Source: Kluyvera georgiana ATCC 51603 (GTDB taxonomy: Bacteria; Pseudomonadota; Gammaproteobacteria; Enterobacterales; Enterobacteriaceae). Taken from it: 64,000 nt of DNA. The DNA lies in NCBI RefSeq assembly GCF_001654985.1, contig NZ_LXEU01000046.1, forward strand, positions 1-64,000, in the 5' to 3' direction. Under the pieces are notes generated by a model that did no database searches, had not been told where the DNA came from, and was given only the letters and a program-made list of their open reading frames with translations. Of the stretch, positions 58,987-64,000 are shown one piece after another. Each line of letters begins with the position of its first letter. Position 1 is the first letter of the stretch. A program made the translations under genes and the position numbers.

Positions 58987-59196
58987 TTAACGGAAACTCC
59001 ACTGCATACTCACCACAAAGATTGATGGCAGGATAATTCCGCTCTCAATGCCAAAGTAGTCGGTAAAGTTATATTGCAGCCCATGATAGACAAACGAGCC
59101 CGTATTCACGGAGTACAGGTTTATCTCACTGGCATAGCTCGACGCTGCTGGAACCACTGCCGCCATAAATACCAGCGCGTTGGGCATTTTACGCAT
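58987..59196 (-). CDS. Small secreted protein of unknown function (69 aa)
   Basis: I do not recognise this ORF. It starts MRKMPNALVFMAAVVPAASSYAS, a plausible signal peptide, and continues EINLYSVNTGSFVYHGLQYN then FTDYFGIESGIILPSIFVVS then MQWSFR. The mature part alternates polar and aromatic residues, like one or two beta hairpins, and ends in an aromatic-plus-Arg pair. It could be a fragment of a larger outer-membrane barrel. It lies where aldA would be in E. coli, so it may be the remains of a lost gene. Confidence 0.5.
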   Translation of the reverse strand: MRKMPNALVFMAAVVPAASSYASEINLYSVNTGSFVYHGLQYNFTDYFGIESGIILPSIFVVSMQWSFR

Positions 59197-59239
59197 GATA
59201 AAACTCTGGAAAGCTTAAAAAATAAAATAATGCTCTCCA

Positions 59240-59344
59240 TCATACGTTTTTCACGATAAACAAAGGCTCAACCACCTCGGCACGCCGGTTACGCTTGCCC
59301 GCCTGCTGTGCAACGTGGCTCAGAACCGAAAATGGGACGAGCAT
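59240..59344 (-). CDS. Candidate 34-aa ORF downstream of gapC
   Basis: The minus strand reads MLVPFSVLSHVAQQAGKRN then RRAEVVEPLFIVKNV, then stop. There is no clear ribosome-binding site. The opposite strand is also open in this stretch (a frame with HLGTPVTLARLLCNVAQ), so coding sense is uncertain. It lies 40 bp after gapC and before another small ORF in the same direction. It may be a small gene or a decayed piece. Confidence 0.3.
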   Translation of the reverse strand: MLVPFSVLSHVAQQAGKRNRRAEVVEPLFIVKNV

Positions 59345-59356
59345 TTTTTAAAGAAG

Positions 59357-59378
59357 CGGCGGGCGCAGATGCCCGCCG
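59357..59378 (-). terminator. gapC terminator
   Basis: CGGCGGGC (59357-59364) pairs with GCCCGCCG (59371-59378), seven bases after the gapC stop. It is followed on the minus strand by CTTCTTT. Confidence 0.7.
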
Positions 59379-59384
59379 TAGGCA

Positions 59385-60386
59385 TTACATTTTGGCGAAT
59401 TTTTCCAGCACGCGAATCAGTTGGGTGACAAAACCGTATTCGTTATCGTACCAGGAGACGGTTTTCACCAGTTGCAGGCCACCGGCTTCGGTCACCTCTG
59501 TCTGAGTGGCATCAAACACCGAACCGAAATGGGTACCGATGATATCGGAAGAGACAATCTCTTCCTCGGTGTAGCCAAAGGATTCGTTGTTTTCGGCGGC
59601 TTTTTTCATCACCTGGTTCACTTCATCGGCGGTGACTTTTTTACCGAGAATGGAGACCAGTTCGGTCACCGAGCCGGTTTTTGTCGGTACGCGCTGGGCG
59701 TGACCTTTCAGCTTACCGCTGAGCGCCGGAATCACCAGGCCAATCGCTTTTGCCGCGCCGGTCGTATGCGGAATGATGTTTTCAGCCGCCGCACGTGACG
59801 CGCGCAGATCTTTACCACGCGGTCCATCGACCAGCGACTGGGTGCCGGTATAGGCGTGGATGGTGGTCATCGTCCCCACTTCGATCCCAAAAGCATCGTT
59901 GAGCGCTTTGGCCATCGGCGCCAGGCAGTTGGTGGTGCAAGAGGCAACGGAGATGATTTTATCGCTGGCATTCAACGTATCGTCGTTAACGTTAAACACC
60001 AGCGTTTTCATCTCACCGGCCGGCGCGGAGACCAGCACTTTTTTGGCCCCGGCGTCGAGGTGGGCCTGAGATTTCTCCGTCGAGGTGTAGAAACCGGTAC
60101 ACTCAACGATGAGTTCAGCGCCCTGGGCGGTCCATGGGATATTCTTTGCTTCCTTTTCAGCATAAACCGTAATGGTTTTACCGTTAACAATCAGCGCATT
60201 GTCGGTGAAATCAACGCTCCAGGGGAAGGGGCCATAGTTGGAGTCGTGCTTCAAGAGATAGGCCAACACTTTTGGTGACGTCAGGTCGTTTATCGCGACC
60301 ACTTCATGACTGCTGGATACCTCCAGTAACCGGCGCAGAACCAGTCGGCCGATACGTCCAAACCCGTTAATGCCAATTTTACTCAT
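59385..60386 (-). CDS. gapC: Glyceraldehyde-3-phosphate dehydrogenase GapC (intact)
   Basis: The enzyme oxidises glyceraldehyde 3-phosphate with NAD and phosphate in glycolysis. The 333-residue protein has the NAD-binding N-terminus [22 protein letters not shown], the catalytic cysteine in [18 protein letters not shown], the phosphate-site [25 protein letters not shown] and the NEYGF motif near the end. In E. coli K-12 gapC is broken into two pieces; here it is full length and uninterrupted. It is divergent from cybB, as in E. coli. The main gapA should lie elsewhere in the genome. Confidence 0.94.
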   Translation of the reverse strand: MSKIGINGFGRIGRLVLRRLLEVSSSHEVVAINDLTSPKVLAYLLKHDSNYGPFPWSVDFTDNALIVNGKTITVYAEKEAKNIPWTAQGAELIVECTGFYTSTEKSQAHLDAGAKKVLVSAPAGEMKTLVFNVNDDTLNASDKIISVASCTTNCLAPMAKALNDAFGIEVGTMTTIHAYTGTQSLVDGPRGKDLRASRAAAENIIPHTTGAAKAIGLVIPALSGKLKGHAQRVPTKTGSVTELVSILGKKVTADEVNQVMKKAAENNESFGYTEEEIVSSDIIGTHFGSVFDATQTEVTEAGGLQLVKTVSWYDNEYGFVTQLIRVLEKFAKM

Positions 60387-60610
60387 GGTGCTCTCCTGTC
60401 AGTGATGGGGTGTCAACCCAATACGTGTACTTGAAACCGCTGATAGATAAGTGTGGATTATATGTTTCACCTGTCCAGGCTTAGTTCAGTCATTGGGGAA
60501 GGGCAATGTTATTTTGCGCGACTAATTTGTATCGATATGAAAAAGTTAATGAATTTTTAAGGAAACGCGGCTATTTTGCTTTTTATATTACTTTTCAGAG
60601 TGTCCCGGTG

Positions 60611-61138
60611 ATGAACGATAAATATTCACGCTTACAAATTGCGATCCACTGGCTGGTTTTTCTGCTGGTGGTGGTAGCCTACGCGGCGATGGAACTGCGC
60701 GGACTGTTTCCACGCAGTGACCGCCCGATGATTAATATGGTGCATGTTTCCTGCGGTATCAGCATTCTGGTGTTGATGGTGGCGCGACTGCTGATTCGTC
60801 TCAAACGCCCGGCGCCGCCGATTGTGCCGAAACCGAAGCCGATGATGACCGGCCTGGCGCACCTTGGCCACCTGGCTATCTACCTGTTGTTTATCGCCTT
60901 GCCGGTGATTGGTTTGCTGCTGATGTATAACCGTGGTAACCCATGGCTGGCGTTTGGTCTCACCATGCCGCACGCCGCTGAGGCCAATTTCGACCTGGTG
61001 GATACGCTTAAGCAGTACCACGTCATTCTCGCGAATCTGGGCTATTGGTTGATTGGTCTGCACGCGCTGGCCGCGCTGGCACACCACTATATCTGGAAGG
61101 ACAACACGCTGCTGCGGATGATGCCGCGTAAGCGTTAA
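60611..61138 (+). CDS. cybB: Cytochrome b561
   Basis: CybB is a small di-haem membrane protein that takes electrons from ubiquinol and can reduce superoxide. The 175-residue protein has four helices and histidines suited to haem ligation (QIAIHWLVFLLVV, INMVHVSCGIS, LGHLAIYLLF, WLIGLHALAALAHHY). It begins MNDKYSRLQIAIHW; the frame upstream to 60506 lacks similarity and is not coding. The C-terminus LLRMMPRKR matches E. coli. Confidence 0.95.
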   Translation: MNDKYSRLQIAIHWLVFLLVVVAYAAMELRGLFPRSDRPMINMVHVSCGISILVLMVARLLIRLKRPAPPIVPKPKPMMTGLAHLGHLAIYLLFIALPVIGLLLMYNRGNPWLAFGLTMPHAAEANFDLVDTLKQYHVILANLGYWLIGLHALAALAHHYIWKDNTLLRMMPRKR

Positions 61139-61212
61139 GAAGGCTTTAAACTCCCTGGGCTTCGCGTTACCATACGCCATCATTTTTGTTACGTATGCGT
61201 AGGGAGAACAGG

Positions 61213-61851
61213 GTGTTCGCAGATTTTGGCGTGCTGAATTACTGGACGTATTTACTCGGGGCCATTTTTATTATTCTGGTTCCGGGGCCAAATACCTTTT
61301 TCGTCCTGAAAACCGGCGTCGCGCACGGTATCCGTAAAGGGTACATGGCCGCGCTGGCGGTGTTTATCGGCGATGCCGTGCTGATGTTTCTCTCTTTCGC
61401 TGGCGTTGCTACGCTCATTAAAACGACGCCAGTGTTGTTTAATATCGTGCGTTATCTGGGCGCGATTTATCTGCTGTATCTCGGCGGCAAGATGCTCTAT
61501 AGCACCCTCAAGCGCAAAACGGCGGGGCAGGATGACGAGCCTGAGCCGGGGCATGCTATCTTCAAACGCGCGTTAACCCTAAGCCTGACAAACCCGAAGG
61601 CGATTCTGTTCTATGTTTCGTTCTTTGTGCAATTTATTGATGTGCACGCCAAAACGCCGGGGCTGGCATTCTTTATCCTCGCGCTGACGCTGGAGCTGGT
61701 CAGCTTTACCTATCTGAGTTTCCTGATTGTGTCCGGTTCGCTGGTCACCCGCTATGTCAGAACGCGTAAGAAGCTGGCGAAGATTGGCAACAGCCTGATA
61801 GGCCTGGTGTTTGTCGGTTTTGCCGCGCGTCTGGCGACGCTGCAGTCCTGA
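61213..61851 (+). CDS. leuE: Leucine efflux protein (LysE/RhtB family), GTG start
   Basis: LeuE (YeaS) exports leucine and similar amino acids. The 212-residue protein has six membrane helices and the RhtB signature [43 protein letters not shown]. From the GTG at 61213 it reads [14 protein letters not shown], the length and start of E. coli LeuE. An upstream ATG at 61186 would add nine unsupported residues. In E. coli leuE is near yeaR, far from cybB, so the position is new. Confidence 0.9.
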   Translation: MFADFGVLNYWTYLLGAIFIILVPGPNTFFVLKTGVAHGIRKGYMAALAVFIGDAVLMFLSFAGVATLIKTTPVLFNIVRYLGAIYLLYLGGKMLYSTLKRKTAGQDDEPEPGHAIFKRALTLSLTNPKAILFYVSFFVQFIDVHAKTPGLAFFILALTLELVSFTYLSFLIVSGSLVTRYVRTRKKLAKIGNSLIGLVFVGFAARLATLQS

Positions 61852-61859
61852 GTTATCAA

Positions 61860-61890
61860 TGCCGGAGAAGGCGGTAACCGCCGTCCGGCA
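61860..61890. repeat. REP/PU-type palindromic unit
   Basis: TGCCGGA (61860-61866) and TCCGGCA (61884-61890) enclose an inner hairpin GGCGGT-A-ACCGCC (61870-61882). This is the form of enterobacterial REP sequences and sits just after leuE, where REPs usually lie. Confidence 0.8.
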
Positions 61891-61948
61891 ATTCCCTCCT
61901 GCTTTTCGCAAATCTTGCGCAATCATTTACAATTTTATAAAACAACTG

Positions 61949-61969
61949 ATAGTATACCCCCCTATATTA
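61949..61969 (+). promoter_or_regulatory. FrmR operator/promoter
   Basis: The segment ATAGTATACCCCCCTATATT plus A has the TATA-C6-TATA shape of the site at which FrmR-type CsoR/RcnR repressors bind. It lies 11 bases before frmR. TTTACA at about 61926 could be the -35. Confidence 0.65.
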
Positions 61970-61980
61970 CCGGAGGGCTT

Positions 61981-63398
<1,418 letters not shown>

Positions 63399-63405
63399 CG
63401 CCGCC

Positions 63406-63431
63406 AACCAGCGGGATTTTTCCCGCTGGTT
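63406..63431 (+). terminator. Hairpin after frmA
   Basis: AACCAGCGGGA-TTTT-TCCCGCTGGTT is a perfect 11-bp stem, seven bases after the stop. The U tract is absent, so termination may depend on other factors. Confidence 0.65.
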
Positions 63432-63472
63432 GCATGAAGTGTGACCCGCCTTACGTTTTGTACCTTTCCTGA

Positions 63473-63499
63473 TAAGAAATTAGCGGCGATGGCCGATGA
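63473..63499 (+). promoter_or_regulatory. Sigma-28 (FliA) promoter of trg
   Basis: TAAG (63473-63476), 15 bases, then GCCGATGA (63492-63499) matches the flagellar sigma consensus TAAA-N15-GCCGATAA with one difference in each box. It precedes a chemoreceptor gene, the usual target. Confidence 0.82.
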
Positions 63500-63535
63500 C
63501 TCTAGTACTTACCTCAAGTACAAGAGAGTCTACTC

Positions 63536-64000
63536 ATGAATAAAAAGGCTGCGCCGAACCGTGCGCAAAAGATCGGTTTTTTACATCACATCCGCCTGGT
63601 GCCGTTTTTTGGTTCCGTTCTTGGCAGCATCCTGCTGCTCTTTGCCCTGAGTTCGGGGCTGGCTGGCTACTTTATGTGGCAAGCCGATATTGACCAACGT
63701 GATGTTACCCATGAGTTACAGGTACGAGTGGGGATCTCCGACAGCGCTAACTACCTGCGTGAAGCGCGTTTGATGATGATCCACGCCGGGGCGGATAGTC
63801 GAATTGCCGAAATGGAGAGCATGAAGAAAAATCTCGCGGCGGCAGCTCAATGGATTCAGCGTTCGCAGGCCGGATTTAAGGTTTACACCGACAGAGGCGT
63901 GAAAACCCCGGCCGACCAGGCGCTGGATGGTGAAATGAATCAACGTTATAACGCCTACCTGGAAGGGATGAAACCGATGCTGAAATATGCCCAGAACGGC
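63536..64000 (+). CDS. trg: Methyl-accepting chemotaxis protein III (Trg), 5' part
   Basis: Trg senses ribose and galactose through their periplasmic binding proteins and signals to CheA/CheW. The window contains the first 155 codons. They cover an N-terminal tail, a membrane helix (ILLLFALSSGLAGYFMWQ region, about 30-50) and the start of the periplasmic four-helix ligand domain (QVRVGISDSANYLREARLMMIHAGADS...KTPADQALDGEMNQRYNAYLEGMKPMLKYAQNG). Similarity to E. coli Trg is clear. The gene runs off the right edge. YdiV, which controls flagella, is encoded in the same window. Confidence 0.92.
   Translation, partial: MNKKAAPNRAQKIGFLHHIRLVPFFGSVLGSILLLFALSSGLAGYFMWQADIDQRDVTHELQVRVGISDSANYLREARLMMIHAGADSRIAEMESMKKNLAAAAQWIQRSQAGFKVYTDRGVKTPADQALDGEMNQRYNAYLEGMKPMLKYAQNG

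Noticed and set aside
60506-60610. N-terminal extension of cybB
   Set aside because: Family alignment starts at MNDKYSRLQ (60611); the extension is AT-rich and not conserved.

Overview
The window is a stretch of an enterobacterial chromosome. Gene content, protein lengths and operon structure closely match Escherichia coli, Salmonella and Citrobacter. The mix seen here is a complete mhp aromatic-acid cluster, an intact gapC, a pin-type invertase beside yciI, and a stand-alone family 3 glycosidase beside ppsA. It suits a Citrobacter-like member of the Enterobacteriaceae better than E. coli K-12 or Salmonella. That assignment comes from gene content, not from a database search.

Layout. 1-630: the edge of a prophage-type invertible cassette, with a truncated pix-like crossover site at the first base and its Pin-family serine invertase. 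743-1973: yciI and tonB. 2003-5993: yniA, pfkB, ydiY behind a candidate attenuated leader, a small periplasmic protein and the micro-protein gene yniD. 6120-13454: the translation block thrS-infC-rpmI-rplT-pheM-pheS-pheT-ihfA, with the thrS operator, the L20 control region and the pheM attenuator all recognisable. 13554-17501: btuC-btuE-btuD, nlpC and ydiV, the last preceded by an overlapping 31-codon ORF. 17563-24095: selO, Fur-type hemP, TrpR-type aroH, and the divergent ppsR/ppsA pair. 24304-26676: a glycoside hydrolase family 3 enzyme. 26724-31840: the sRNA gene rprA, ydiK, ydiJ and menI. 31883-41902: a monooxygenase/quinone-oxidoreductase pair, mhpR, and the full mhpABCDFE-mhpT pathway. 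41964-48868: a lipoprotein, an ankyrin gene remnant, ydbC, a GFA-family enzyme, azoR and hrpA. 49010-57783: accessory genes for a DUF805 protein, a YfeW-like hydrolase, a MarR-controlled tripartite efflux system with an O-methyltransferase, and an MHS transporter. 58144-64000: ydcF, small ORFs, gapC, cybB, leuE, frmR-frmA and the start of trg.

How the genes work together. The thrS-ihfA block makes translation factors and synthetases and is controlled largely at RNA level. The btu genes import vitamin B12. ppsR controls ppsA, and aroH uses the PEP made by PpsA. mhpABCDFE turns 3-phenylpropionate-type acids into central metabolites, with MhpT as uptake permease and MhpR as regulator. frmR-frmA senses and oxidises formaldehyde. 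The gene order is a mosaic relative to E. coli: tonB next to yniA, ppsA next to rprA through one glycosidase, menI next to mhp, and ydcF next to gapC without aldA. This fits repeated rearrangement near the replication terminus.

No tRNA, rRNA, CRISPR array or complete insertion sequence was seen. The most notable unexplained signals are a candidate leader peptide plus terminator before ydiY (4245-4341), an overlapping small ORF before ydiV (16696-16791), a 22-bp operator palindrome before the MarR/efflux/methyltransferase operon (56327-56348), a two-gene quinone-type module beside mhpR, and a shortened RprA 5' domain.
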